Assembly: GCA_038326025.1 (NCBI GenBank)
Contig: JBBQJP010000022.1
Coordinates: 1-64,000 of the forward strand
DNA length: 64,000 nt
Direction: 5' to 3'
From: CAISIP01 sp038326025
GTDB taxonomy: Bacteria > Pseudomonadota > Gammaproteobacteria > Burkholderiales > Burkholderiaceae_C
Both the position numbers and the translations under genes were made by a program. A model generated the notes under the pieces. The model ran no database searches and was not told the origin of the DNA. It saw only the letters and a list, made by a program, of their open reading frames with translations. Of this stretch, positions 35,025 to 43,306 are shown in pieces (position 1 is the first letter of the stretch; each line of letters begins with the position of its first letter).

Positions 35025-35351
35025 CAGGTTTCCACAGTTTGGCGTCTTGTTCGCCGGGCTTTCGTATCGACGGGATCCAAGTCTGCCAGGTTGCATGGTC
35101 GCTGCGGGCACTACGTCGGCCGGTTGCCGATGGCAGCGGCTACCGGTCATGGTAGTCAAGGAATGGGCTTGGCACCAGTGCGGCATGCTCACGACCATCA
35201 CCATCCGATTTCATGCCGACGAGAGCCTGCATACCAAAGGCACAAGCAGTCACACACAGCAGGATTTTTCGACACCCTCTATGCTCTGGGCTCCCGCTGG
35301 CCCCGCGCAGGCGGCCCCTTGCAACTACTGTCCTTCGTATCGACCCATCCC
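35025..35351. other. 327-base divergent intergenic region
   Basis: This gap separates the divergent Gfo/Idh and OYE genes and should contain both promoters. Open frames exist on both strands but have no family resemblance and no ribosome sites. I see no strong -10/-35 pair and no convincing operator. An 11-base direct repeat, TTCGTATCGAC, occurs at 35061-35071 and 35334-35344, near each gene start. Confidence 0.5.
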
Positions 35352-36464
35352 ATGAGCATGTTGTTTTCCCCATTCGCGCTGCGCGAACTCACTCTCTCCA
35401 ACCGCATCGTCATATCGCCCATGTGCCAATACTCGGCCGTTGACGGCATGGCCCAGGCCTGGCACATGATCCATCTCGGGCATCTCGCACTGTCGGGTGC
35501 CGGCATGTTGTGTCTCGAGGCCACGGCGGTGGAGGCGCAAGGCCGGATCACGCCGGGCGACCTGGGTTTGTGGAACGATGCCACCGAGGCGGCGCTGGTG
35601 CCGGTGCTGGCGGCCATCCGCCAGCACGCGCCGATTCCGGTCGTGGTCCAGCTGGCCCACGCCGGGCGCAAGGCATCGAGCCGGGCACCGTGGCAGGGCG
35701 GCCAGCAGATACCGGTGTCCGAAGGCGGCTGGCTGGGCCTCGCGCCGTCCGCTGTGCCGATCAAGGACGGAGAAGTAGCGCCGACCGCGCTCGACCAGGC
35801 CGGAATGGACCGGATCCGCAAGGCGTTTGCGGAGTCTGCGAAACGTGCGGCCAGACTGGGCCTGGACGGCATCGAAGTGCATGCGGCCCATGGTTACCTG
35901 CTGCATGAGTTCCTGTCGCCGATCTCCAACCAGCGCAGCGACGCTTACGGCGGCTCGCTCGAGAACCGCATCCGTTTCCCGCTCGAGGTGTTCGATGCCG
36001 TGCGTGCGGCCTTCCCGGATGGCAAGCCGGTGGGTGTGCGGGTCTCGGCCACCGACTGGATGGACAAAGGCTGGGATGTTGCGCAGACCCTTGTTTTCGC
36101 CGAAGCGCTGAAGGCGCGCGGCGTCGACTGGATCGATGTGTCCAGTGGCGGTATCTCACCAAAACAGCAACTGGTGATCGGGCCGTCCTACCAGGTACCG
36201 TTTGCCGAGCAGGTGAAAAAGGCCACCGGTGTAGCCACGATGTCGGTCGGTCTGATCACCGAAGCCCTGCAGGCCGAATCGATTCTGACCGACGGCAAGG
36301 CCGACCTGATCGCCTTGGGGCGCGCGATGATCTTCGACCCGCGTTGGCCCTGGCATGCCGCCGCCACGCTGGGTGCGCAGGTGGTGGCTCCGTGTCAGTA
36401 CTGGCGCTCGCCGCCGCGCGAACTCGGTCATCTTTTTGGCGAGACGGTGCTGGGCATGCGCTGA
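35352..36464 (+). CDS. NADH:flavin oxidoreductase, YqjM-like old yellow enzyme
   Basis: A protein of 370 residues forming a TIM barrel that binds FMN. The SPMCQYSA segment (Cys25, Tyr27) marks the YqjM-type (thermophilic-like) OYE branch; the substrate-binding His pair is in EVHAAHGYLLHEFLSPISN, and the FMN region is ALGRAMIFDPRWPW. These enzymes reduce activated C=C bonds of enals, quinones and nitro compounds with NAD(P)H. Two nearby starts are possible (35352 and 35358). Confidence 0.93.
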   Translation: MSMLFSPFALRELTLSNRIVISPMCQYSAVDGMAQAWHMIHLGHLALSGAGMLCLEATAVEAQGRITPGDLGLWNDATEAALVPVLAAIRQHAPIPVVVQLAHAGRKASSRAPWQGGQQIPVSEGGWLGLAPSAVPIKDGEVAPTALDQAGMDRIRKAFAESAKRAARLGLDGIEVHAAHGYLLHEFLSPISNQRSDAYGGSLENRIRFPLEVFDAVRAAFPDGKPVGVRVSATDWMDKGWDVAQTLVFAEALKARGVDWIDVSSGGISPKQQLVIGPSYQVPFAEQVKKATGVATMSVGLITEALQAESILTDGKADLIALGRAMIFDPRWPWHAAATLGAQVVAPCQYWRSPPRELGHLFGETVLGMR

Positions 36465-36520
36465 CGCGACGTCCGCGTCGCAGCTTGCGGCCGGTTTGCC
36501 TGGGCCAGCGTCAGGTCGAG

Positions 36521-37726
36521 TCAGGACGCGTCAGGAGCCTGCGGATTGGCCAAGATCGCCGCGACCGCTTCGACCCGCGCGGCGTGGATGGCCGCGCCGA
36601 CATCCGGGCCTGACAGACCCGCGGCCATGACACGGCGTGCAACGGTCTCGGTGACAACGCCCTGCGCCGCGGCCAGGGCCGAGAGCAGTCGTGCGCGCGT
36701 GGCGTAACCTGGCGGGTCCTCCTCAGGCGAGGTCTGGGCCATGACAGCGTAAACCTGCAGCAGGTCGGCGAAACGTGCCGGTTTGCGCAAGGCATCACAA
36801 CGCTCCAGCAACTGCACCAGGGATGGCGCGTCGAGAGCCGTGCTGGCGTTCACTGCTTCGCGTTCACGCGCGGCCAGCAGCGCCAGATCGCGACTGTCAT
36901 TGGGCACACGCAGGCGCATTGCGACCCGGTTGCGCGCTTCGTCGTCGGCCATGAACAGGCCGGCGATGGCATAACGCACGGCCAGCGGCGCTTGAGAGTG
37001 TGCCGCCAGATCAAGTCTGTTGGCCAACGCTGGAACACGGTCTGCGGCATCATCGCGCGGCGTCGTCCATTCGGGCAGCAGATGGCCCAGTGCGTCGCAG
37101 TCGGCCAGCACGGCCAGCAAACGCGACGGCGCATGCTCCATCAGGCCTCTTGCAAGTTCATGCCAGACGCGTTCGGCCACCAGCGCGTCGACATCGCCAA
37201 GCGCCACCATGCGTCGCATCAGCGCGCAGGTTTCGTCGGCCACACGGAAGTCGGAAAAGCGGGCGGCAAAACGGGCCACACGCAGGATACGCACCGGGTC
37301 TTCCTGAAACGCATCGGTGACATGACGCAATTGGCGTTGCTGCAGGTCACGTCGCCCGTGGAACGGATCGTCGAGTTGTACCTGCGTCGGATCGAAGTTG
37401 CCTTTGGCGTCGAGTTGCTCAAGCGACACCGCCATGGCGTTGATGGTCAGATCGCGGCGGGCCAGATCCTGCTCGAGCGTCACATCGGGTGCGGCGTGGA
37501 TGGCGAAACCCTTGTAGCCGGGCGCGGTGTTGCGTTCGGTGCGCGCCAGCGCGTATTCCTCGTGGCTCCTTGGGTGCAGGAAAACGGGGAAGTCCTTGCC
37601 CACCGGGGTATAGCCCTGGGCGAGCAACTGCTGCGGCGAGGCGCCGACAACAACCCAGTCGCGGTCTTTGACCGGCAGGCCGAGCAAGGTGTCGCGGACC
37701 GCGCCACCCACCAGATAAATTTCCAT
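36521..37726 (-). CDS. cca: CCA tRNA nucleotidyltransferase
   Basis: A protein of 401 residues. It starts with MEIYLVGGAVRDTLLGLPVKDRDW, containing the GG/RD motif and the catalytic carboxylates (DRD), followed by RRDLTINAMAVS and RILRVARFAARF. It adds or repairs the 3' CCA end of tRNAs. The C-terminal region is shorter than in the E. coli enzyme and I do not see a clear HD phosphohydrolase motif, so it is probably a nucleotidyltransferase only. Confidence 0.94.
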   Translation of the reverse strand: MEIYLVGGAVRDTLLGLPVKDRDWVVVGASPQQLLAQGYTPVGKDFPVFLHPRSHEEYALARTERNTAPGYKGFAIHAAPDVTLEQDLARRDLTINAMAVSLEQLDAKGNFDPTQVQLDDPFHGRRDLQQRQLRHVTDAFQEDPVRILRVARFAARFSDFRVADETCALMRRMVALGDVDALVAERVWHELARGLMEHAPSRLLAVLADCDALGHLLPEWTTPRDDAADRVPALANRLDLAAHSQAPLAVRYAIAGLFMADDEARNRVAMRLRVPNDSRDLALLAAREREAVNASTALDAPSLVQLLERCDALRKPARFADLLQVYAVMAQTSPEEDPPGYATRARLLSALAAAQGVVTETVARRVMAAGLSGPDVGAAIHAARVEAVAAILANPQAPDAS

Positions 37727-37817
37727 GGGTGGCAGTTTAGGGCCAATGGTTCACGCAACAGGCCGCGATCGCCTTGCTGCCATGTCTTGGCAACTCCGGC
37801 TGCGCGGTCACCACGAC

Positions 37818-38501
37818 TCAGGGTTTGAGCCGGTACGGCTCCTCGAAATCGAGAAAGTCGTTCTCCTTGAGCGCGTCGTCGATCCAGGCTTTCACGCCGG
37901 GTAGCGCAGCCACGCGCTGCACATAGCTGGAGATTGCGTCGGGCAATGGCAACGCGAAGCTGCGCAGGCGCATGCATACCGGCGCGAACATCGCGTCGGT
38001 TATGCCGAATTTGCCGAACAGCATCGGCCCCTTGTGCTCCGCCAGCAGTTCGGTCCACATGGCAACGATGCGCGCTACGTCGGCGCGCACTGCCGGCTTG
38101 TCGCGCCAGATTAGCGCGCCTGCCTGCGCCAGGTCGGCTTCGATATTCATGCCGCAGGCACCGCGCAGGTTCTGGAAGCCCGAGTGCATTTCGGCGCAGA
38201 GGCTGCGGGCCCGTGCGCGGGCCCGGGTATCGGCCGGCCACAGGCCACGCTCGGGGAATTTCTCGGCCAGGTATTCGGCGATGGCCAGTGTGTCCCAGAT
38301 CGCGAATCCATCGTCCACCAGGACCGGCACCTTGCCGGCAGGATTGATAGCACCCATGGTGCGTTTGAACGCGGAATCGGCAGAAAACGCGTCAAAGCGC
38401 ACCATCACTTCCTCGAACGGAATCTGCGCCTGCTTGAGCAGCACCCAGGGCCGCATGGACCAGGACGAGTAGTTCTTGTTGCCGACATAAAGTGTGAGCA
38501 T
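37818..38501 (-). CDS. Glutathione S-transferase family protein
   Basis: A protein of 227 residues. The thioredoxin-like N-domain has NKNYSSWSMRPWVLLK, where Ser residues occupy the usual catalytic position, and the glutathione-binding PAGKVPVLVDDG...WDTLAIAEYLAE. An all-helical C-domain follows. The pattern resembles zeta/YfcF-like bacterial GSTs. The ATG at 38501 has AAAGGA eight bases upstream. A second, different GST lies 186 bases upstream on the same strand. Confidence 0.9.
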   Translation of the reverse strand: MLTLYVGNKNYSSWSMRPWVLLKQAQIPFEEVMVRFDAFSADSAFKRTMGAINPAGKVPVLVDDGFAIWDTLAIAEYLAEKFPERGLWPADTRARARARSLCAEMHSGFQNLRGACGMNIEADLAQAGALIWRDKPAVRADVARIVAMWTELLAEHKGPMLFGKFGITDAMFAPVCMRLRSFALPLPDAISSYVQRVAALPGVKAWIDDALKENDFLDFEEPYRLKP

Positions 38502-38687
38502 GGGTTTCCTTTGCTGGTGAGGATGGTCGCGCCGCCCGCTGCGTGTCTGGCCGACGACGGGAGGCATGTTCTGCAAAAGTCTGAATGCTATGTGGAAATT
38601 GCCGCTGGTTTGATGCTCAGACACTGCGCCATTGATGCGCAGCACGCACAACGCAGACTGGGAGTCGTGCCTTGGCCTGTAGCGTAC

Positions 38688-39392
38688 TCAGTCGCGCCGC
38701 GGCACGTCAAGCCCGCGCGCGACCGCCGGGCGTGCGACAAAGGCTTGCAGCACCCGGTTGACCTGTGCGAAATCCGCCATGCCGACCAACTCGCCGGCGC
38801 CGTAGAAGCCGACCAGGTTGCGCACCCACGGAAACACGGCGATGTCGGCGACGCTGTAGTCGTCACCGACGATCCAGGCTTGATCGTCGAGTTGCCGGTC
38901 CAGCACACCCAGCAGACGCCGGGCTTCGGCGACATAGTGGTCGCGCGGGCGTTTGTCGTCATACGCGCTGCCGGCGAACTTGTGGAAGAACCCGACCTGG
39001 CCGAACATCGGCCCCAGTCCCGCCATCTGGAACATCAGCCACTGCAGCGTGGTGTAGCGCCCTGCGGCGTCCTGCGGCATGAACTGCCCGGTCTTTTCGG
39101 CCAGGTAGACAAGGATCGCACCGCTCTCCCACAGCGTCAGCGGCGCGCCGCCCGGTCCGTTCGGATCGATGATGGCCGGTATCTTGTTGTTCGGGTTCAG
39201 CGACAGGAACTCTGGCGTCTTCTGGTCCTGCGCGTCGAAGCGCACCAGGTGGGCTTCGTACGGCAGACCGGTTTCTTCCAGCATGATGGACACCTTCACG
39301 CCGTTAGGCGTGGGCAAGGAATACAGCTGAAGCCGATCCGGGTGCACGGCGGCCCATTTGCGGGTGATGGGGAAGTCGTCGGGGAATGGCAT
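38688..39392 (-). CDS. Glutathione S-transferase, YfcG/Nu-class-like
   Basis: A protein of about 234 residues. It has LYSLPTPNGVKVSIMLEE, where TPNG aligns with the Nu-class active-site loop, then NPNNKIPAIIDPNGPGG and WESGAILVYLAEKTG. YfcG-type enzymes act as glutathione-dependent disulfide reductases. The ATG at 39392 is preferred to a TTG at 39404; neither has a strong ribosome site. It is unrelated in class to the GST just downstream. Confidence 0.9.
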   Translation of the reverse strand: MPFPDDFPITRKWAAVHPDRLQLYSLPTPNGVKVSIMLEETGLPYEAHLVRFDAQDQKTPEFLSLNPNNKIPAIIDPNGPGGAPLTLWESGAILVYLAEKTGQFMPQDAAGRYTTLQWLMFQMAGLGPMFGQVGFFHKFAGSAYDDKRPRDHYVAEARRLLGVLDRQLDDQAWIVGDDYSVADIAVFPWVRNLVGFYGAGELVGMADFAQVNRVLQAFVARPAVARGLDVPRRD

Positions 39393-39494
39393 GGTTGGGA
39401 GCAAAATAACGGCCTGATTGTCGTCGGGTTGCCGACCGCCAGGCGGATGGTGAGCGGCTGCTTGCGCGACCGGTCAGGTCCATCACAATAAGCC

Positions 39495-39968
39495 ATGAAC
39501 ACGATTTCCGAACTGACCATCATCTTGCGCGGGCATCGCACGATCGCCGTGGTGGGGCTGTCAGCCGAATGGCATCGGCCGAGTTACTTCGCGGCCAAGT
39601 ACATGCAGTCACACGGCTACCGGATCGTACCGGTCAATCCGCGTTATGCGGCAAGCGGCACCGAGATCCTGGGCGAGAGGGTTTATGCCGATCTGGCCGA
39701 CATCCCGTTCCCGGTCGACATGGTCGACGTGTTCCGCCGCACCGAGGACGTATTGCCGATTGCACAGCAGGCCGTCGCGATCGGCGCCAAGTGCCTGTGG
39801 CAGCAGATCGGCGTCGTCAACCAGCAGGCCGATCGTCTGGTGCGCGAGGTCGGGCTGGACTCGGTGATGGACCGTTGCGTCAAGATCGAGCACGCCCGGT
39901 TGTTCGGCGGCCTGAACTGGATCGGCGTCAATACCAGGGTCATCTCGGCGAAACGGCGCGCGGCATGA
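39495..39968 (+). CDS. CoA-binding domain protein (YccU family)
   Basis: A protein of 157 residues with a single Rossmann-type CoA-binding domain: AVVGLSAEWHRPSYFAAKYM, YRIVPVNPRY, and a conserved ending WQQIGVVNQQADRLV...VMDRCVKIEH. The family is widespread and of unknown reaction; it resembles the CoA-binding part of succinyl-CoA synthetase alpha. It lies 15 bases before the O-acetylhomoserine sulfhydrylase gene, so the two are probably co-transcribed. Confidence 0.9.
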   Translation: MNTISELTIILRGHRTIAVVGLSAEWHRPSYFAAKYMQSHGYRIVPVNPRYAASGTEILGERVYADLADIPFPVDMVDVFRRTEDVLPIAQQAVAIGAKCLWQQIGVVNQQADRLVREVGLDSVMDRCVKIEHARLFGGLNWIGVNTRVISAKRRAA

Positions 39969-39983
39969 AACGGACGATGAACC

Positions 39984-41285
39984 ATGGCTGACCACGAATT
40001 CCAACCTGAAACCCTGGCCATCCACGCCGGGCAGGTACCCGACAGCGCCACCGGCGCGCGTGCGCTTCCGATCTACCAGACCAGCAGCTTCGTGTTCGAC
40101 AGCGCCGACCATGCGGCCAGCCTGTTTAACCTGCAGACCTTCGGCAACGTCTACTCGCGCTTGTCGAATCCGACCGTGGCGGCGCTCGAGGAACGCGTCG
40201 CAGCGCTCGAAGGCGGACGTGCCGGGCTGGCATCGTCCAGCGGCATGGCGGCTGAAGCCATGGCCTTGATGACGATCCTGCAGCAGGGCGACCACGTCGT
40301 CGCCGGCGGTGCCCTGTACGGCGGCAGCGTGACGATGCTGGCGGTCAACCTGAAACGTTTCGGCATCGAGACCACGTTCGTCAAGGCCACCGATCCCGAT
40401 GCTTTCGCCGCGGCGATGCGGCCCAATACCCGTGCGGTGTTTGCCGAGAGCCTGGGCAACCCCAGCTTGAGCGTTCTTGACATCGCGGCCGTGGCCGACG
40501 TGGCGCATGCGCATGGCGTGCCGCTGATCGTCGACAACACAGTTCCCTCACCGTTCCTGTGCAATCCGCTCAAGCTGGGCGCTGACATCATCGTGCATTC
40601 GGCCACCAAATACCTCGGCGGTCACGGCACCAGCCTGGCCGGGGTGATGGTCGAGAGCGGCAAATTTCCGTGGGACAACGGCAAGTTTCCGGGCATGACC
40701 GAACCCTCGCCGGGTTACCACGGCGTCAAATTCTTCGAGACCTTCGGCGACTTCGCGTATTGCACGCGCGCACGTATGGAGGTGCTACGCGTCTACGGGG
40801 CGACGCTGTCGCCGTTCAATGCCTGGCAGATCCTGCAGGGCACCGAGAGTCTGCATGTGCGCATGGAGCGCCATTGCAGCAATACACGCAAGGTGGCGCA
40901 GTACCTGAAGGACGATCCGCGTGTCAGCTGGGTCAACTATCCCGGCCTTCCCGACCATCCGCAATACGATCTGGTCGAAAAGCAGATGCGTTCGGTGGAC
41001 GGCCTGCCCGGCGCATCGGGTCTGCTCGCCTTTGGTGTGCTGGGCGGGCTCGAAGCCGGTGTGCGTTTCATCGAGGCCGCGCAGTTCATGAGCCACCTGG
41101 CCAACATCGGCGACACCCGCACGCTGATCATTCACCCGGCGTCGACGACACACCGGCAATTAGATGCGCAGCAACAACTCGATGCCGGCGTATTGCCCGA
41201 CATGATCCGCATGTCGGTCGGGATCGAACATATCGACGATATCCTGTGGGACATCGACCAGGCGCTGGACGCCCGCGCCCGGTGA
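39984..41285 (+). CDS. metY: O-acetylhomoserine sulfhydrylase (PLP enzyme)
   Basis: A protein of 433 residues of the Cys/Met-metabolism PLP family. Features: N-terminal ETLAIHAGQVPDSATGARA, the PLP-binding Lys in SATKYLGGHGTS, and the C-terminal GIEHIDDILWDIDQAL. The length and the YQTSSFVFDSADHAASLF block fit MetY rather than MetB/MetC. It makes homocysteine from O-acetylhomoserine and sulfide. I see no SAM riboswitch upstream; only 15 bases separate it from the CoA-binding gene. Confidence 0.94.
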   Translation: MADHEFQPETLAIHAGQVPDSATGARALPIYQTSSFVFDSADHAASLFNLQTFGNVYSRLSNPTVAALEERVAALEGGRAGLASSSGMAAEAMALMTILQQGDHVVAGGALYGGSVTMLAVNLKRFGIETTFVKATDPDAFAAAMRPNTRAVFAESLGNPSLSVLDIAAVADVAHAHGVPLIVDNTVPSPFLCNPLKLGADIIVHSATKYLGGHGTSLAGVMVESGKFPWDNGKFPGMTEPSPGYHGVKFFETFGDFAYCTRARMEVLRVYGATLSPFNAWQILQGTESLHVRMERHCSNTRKVAQYLKDDPRVSWVNYPGLPDHPQYDLVEKQMRSVDGLPGASGLLAFGVLGGLEAGVRFIEAAQFMSHLANIGDTRTLIIHPASTTHRQLDAQQQLDAGVLPDMIRMSVGIEHIDDILWDIDQALDARAR

Positions 41286-41316
41286 CATTGCAACCCGAGC
41301 CTTTGGAGAGACGATC

Positions 41317-42108
41317 ATGACCACCAGCCCATCCGACGCCTGCCTGCTGAGCCACAAAGACGATCGTGGCGTATTGACGTTGACGCTGAACCGGCCGACG
41401 GCCTTCAATGCTCTGTCGGAGGAATTGCTGGATGCGTTGCAGCAGATGTTCGCGCAGATCGCCGAAGATGCCTCGGTGCGCGTCGTCGTGTTGCAGGCCG
41501 CTGGCAAGGCGTTTTGTGCCGGCCACGATCTCAAGCAGATGCGCGCCGACCCGTCGCTGGAGTATTACCAGAAACTATTCCATCAGTGCAGCGACATGAT
41601 GCTGGCGCTGCAGCAACTGCCGGTGCCGGTAATCGCAAAGGTGCAGGGCATGGCAACCGCGGCGGGCTGCCAGCTGGTGGCGATGTGCGACATGGCGGCC
41701 GCGTCACGTGACGCCCGTTTTGCCGTCAGTGGCGTCAACTTCGGGTTGTTCTGCTCGACACCGAGCGTCGCTTTGTCTCGCAACGTCGGGCGCAAGGCCG
41801 CATTCGAGATGCTGGTCACCGGCGACTTCATCAGCGCCGATGCCGCACTCGCGCGGGGCCTTGTCAACCGGGTCACCGAGGCTTCGGAACTCGGCGCGGC
41901 GGTCGAGTCCTGGGTCAAGGCGATTTTGTCCAAACCCCGCATCGCGCTGGCACTGGGCAAGTCGCTGTTCTACCGCCAACTCGAGAAAGGCATTGAAGCC
42001 GCCTACACCGACGCGGCCCAGACCATGGCCTGCAACATGATGGACGATGTGGCGCTCGAAGGTGTGCAGGCGTTCATCGATAAGCGCCAGCCCAACTGGC
42101 GCGGCTGA
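41317..42108 (+). CDS. ECHDC3-like crotonase-superfamily protein
   Basis: A protein of 263 residues with the crotonase fold (oxyanion-hole segments FCAGHDLKQM and GMATAAGCQL). The two catalytic Glu residues of enoyl-CoA hydratase are absent: Gln119 stands at the first position and Gly139 at the second (FAVSGVNFGLFCSTP). That ATAAGCQL/GLFCSTP pattern matches the ECHDC3 branch, so true hydratase activity is doubtful. The gene starts 31 bases after metY with AGAG upstream and may share its transcript. Confidence 0.9.
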   Translation: MTTSPSDACLLSHKDDRGVLTLTLNRPTAFNALSEELLDALQQMFAQIAEDASVRVVVLQAAGKAFCAGHDLKQMRADPSLEYYQKLFHQCSDMMLALQQLPVPVIAKVQGMATAAGCQLVAMCDMAAASRDARFAVSGVNFGLFCSTPSVALSRNVGRKAAFEMLVTGDFISADAALARGLVNRVTEASELGAAVESWVKAILSKPRIALALGKSLFYRQLEKGIEAAYTDAAQTMACNMMDDVALEGVQAFIDKRQPNWRG

Positions 42109-42187
42109 TTCGGACCTGTTTTGACGCAGCGCATACGCGCTGGAGCCCATCGCGGCACACAATGGAGGTTTCAGAACGAGGTGCACC

Positions 42188-42571
42188 ATGTATTTCATTG
42201 CCGAATCCGACAAGACCTTCGATCAGGCTTCAAGCGATCTGGATGCCGCGGTCAAACGCAACGGCTTCGGCGTGTTGCACGTACATGATCTGGGTGCCAC
42301 CCTGCGTAGCAAGGGCATCGAATTCGCCGAGCAGTGCAAGGTATTCGAGGTCTGCAATCCAGCCCAGGCAGCCAAGGTGTTGGCGGCGGACATGCGCCTG
42401 AACATGGCCTTGCCGTGCCGCATCTCGGTCTACACCGAGAAAGGGCAGACCCGGCTCGGGCTGATCACACCGGTGACCATGCTGACATCCTTGTCGCAGG
42501 ACCCGGACCTGGTGCCGGTGGCGCGCGAGGTAGAAGAAAAAACGATTCGCATGATTGAAGAAGCCAAGTAA
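42188..42571 (+). CDS. DUF302 domain protein
   Basis: A protein of 127 residues and a single DUF302 domain: FDQASSDLDAAVKRNGFGVLHVHDLG, VFEVCNPAQAAKVLAADMRLNMALPCRISVYTE-type core. The family is small, cytosolic or periplasmic, and of unknown function; no signal peptide is visible here. It is often found near sulfur, metal or stress genes. It precedes the arsenic genes by 115 bases. Confidence 0.88.
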   Translation: MYFIAESDKTFDQASSDLDAAVKRNGFGVLHVHDLGATLRSKGIEFAEQCKVFEVCNPAQAAKVLAADMRLNMALPCRISVYTEKGQTRLGLITPVTMLTSLSQDPDLVPVAREVEEKTIRMIEEAK

Positions 42572-42659
42572 CAGCGGCGGGTTGACGCGCGGCCTGAGAT
42601 GGTTGTCGGGTGCAAGACCCTGATGACGGCCCAGGTAATGGCCCTTGAAGTTTTACTTT

Positions 42660-42685
42660 ATTCCATATTTCCATGAAAATAGAAT
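42660..42685. promoter_or_regulatory. Candidate ArsR operator
   Basis: A 26-base imperfect dyad with ATTC and GAAT ends and a core ATTTCCATGAAAAT ends one base before the arsR start codon, in an unusually AT-rich patch. ArsR-type repressors bind such AT-rich dyads over their own promoter. TTGAAG at 42645-42650 may be the -35 box; the -10 would lie within the dyad. Confidence 0.5.
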
Positions 42686-42686
42686 C

Positions 42687-43013
42687 ATGGAAGAAAAAGC
42701 CGCTGTTACCGCGCTGGCTGCGTTGGCCCAGGAAATGCGTTTGCGCATTTTTCGCGCACTGATCGGTGCCGCCGCCCAGGGTTTGACCCCGGGAAGCCTG
42801 TCCGCCATGCTGGACGTACCTGCCTCAACGCTGTCGTTTCACCTCAAGGAACTGATGTTCGCCGGTCTGTTGACGCAGGAGCGCGACGGACGCAGCCTGA
42901 TCTACCGCCCCCATATCGCGCAGATGAACGGTCTGCTTGAATACCTGACTGCCCATTGCTGCCAAGGCGCAGAGTGTCATGTAGCGACCCGTGACGACTG
43001 CTCCCATTGCTGA
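42687..43013 (+). CDS. arsR: ArsR family arsenical-responsive repressor
   Basis: A protein of 108 residues with a winged helix (LAQEMRLRIFRALIGA; MLDVPASTLSFHLKELMFAGLLTQERDGRSLIY). The C-terminus has a cysteine cluster (HCCQGAEC and DDCSHC) suited to As(III)/Sb(III) sensing, unlike the E. coli site in the recognition helix region. It should repress itself and the acr3 exporter gene downstream. The ATG at 42687 follows the candidate operator; a start 14 codons upstream would translate the operator. Confidence 0.9.
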   Translation: MEEKAAVTALAALAQEMRLRIFRALIGAAAQGLTPGSLSAMLDVPASTLSFHLKELMFAGLLTQERDGRSLIYRPHIAQMNGLLEYLTAHCCQGAECHVATRDDCSHC

Positions 43014-43306
43014 AAAGGACAATCCCGTGAACCGAGTCCCTGTTGATCTGAAGGAGGCTGGCAAATCGCGGCCATCCAAGGTTTTGTACGCACTGCGGCA
43101 ACGCTGGCAACACTGGCTGGACGAAATGGCCTGCCCATCCAGCACGCGATGTACGGTGCGTCGCTGGTTGTGTTGCTGGGGCTGAAGCGTTTTAAGGTCG
43201 GCCTGGCTTGTCGCCGTGCACCCGGGTCGCCTTCGGCTCACCCGCGCCGCTATTGCGTGTTGTTCGCTGCGCCACGAGCGCTGTTTTTTTGAATGAGGAT
43301 GACCCC
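43014..43306 (+). pseudogene. Gap between arsR and acr3, possible frameshifted remnant
   Basis: No intact gene is supported. One frame from a GTG at 43027 gives a basic peptide ending near 43185; a second frame continues from about 43125 with HAMYGASLVVLLGLKRF, hydrophobic like a membrane helix, to about 43290. Joined by one frameshift near 43125, they could be remains of a small protein once between arsR and acr3. I do not recognise a family, so it may also be non-coding. Confidence 0.25.

Noticed and set aside
35061..35344. 11-base direct repeat TTCGTATCGAC flanking the 35-kb intergenic region
   Set aside because: Only two copies, no flanking structure or mobile gene; could be chance. Noted with the intergenic entry but not claimed as an attachment site.
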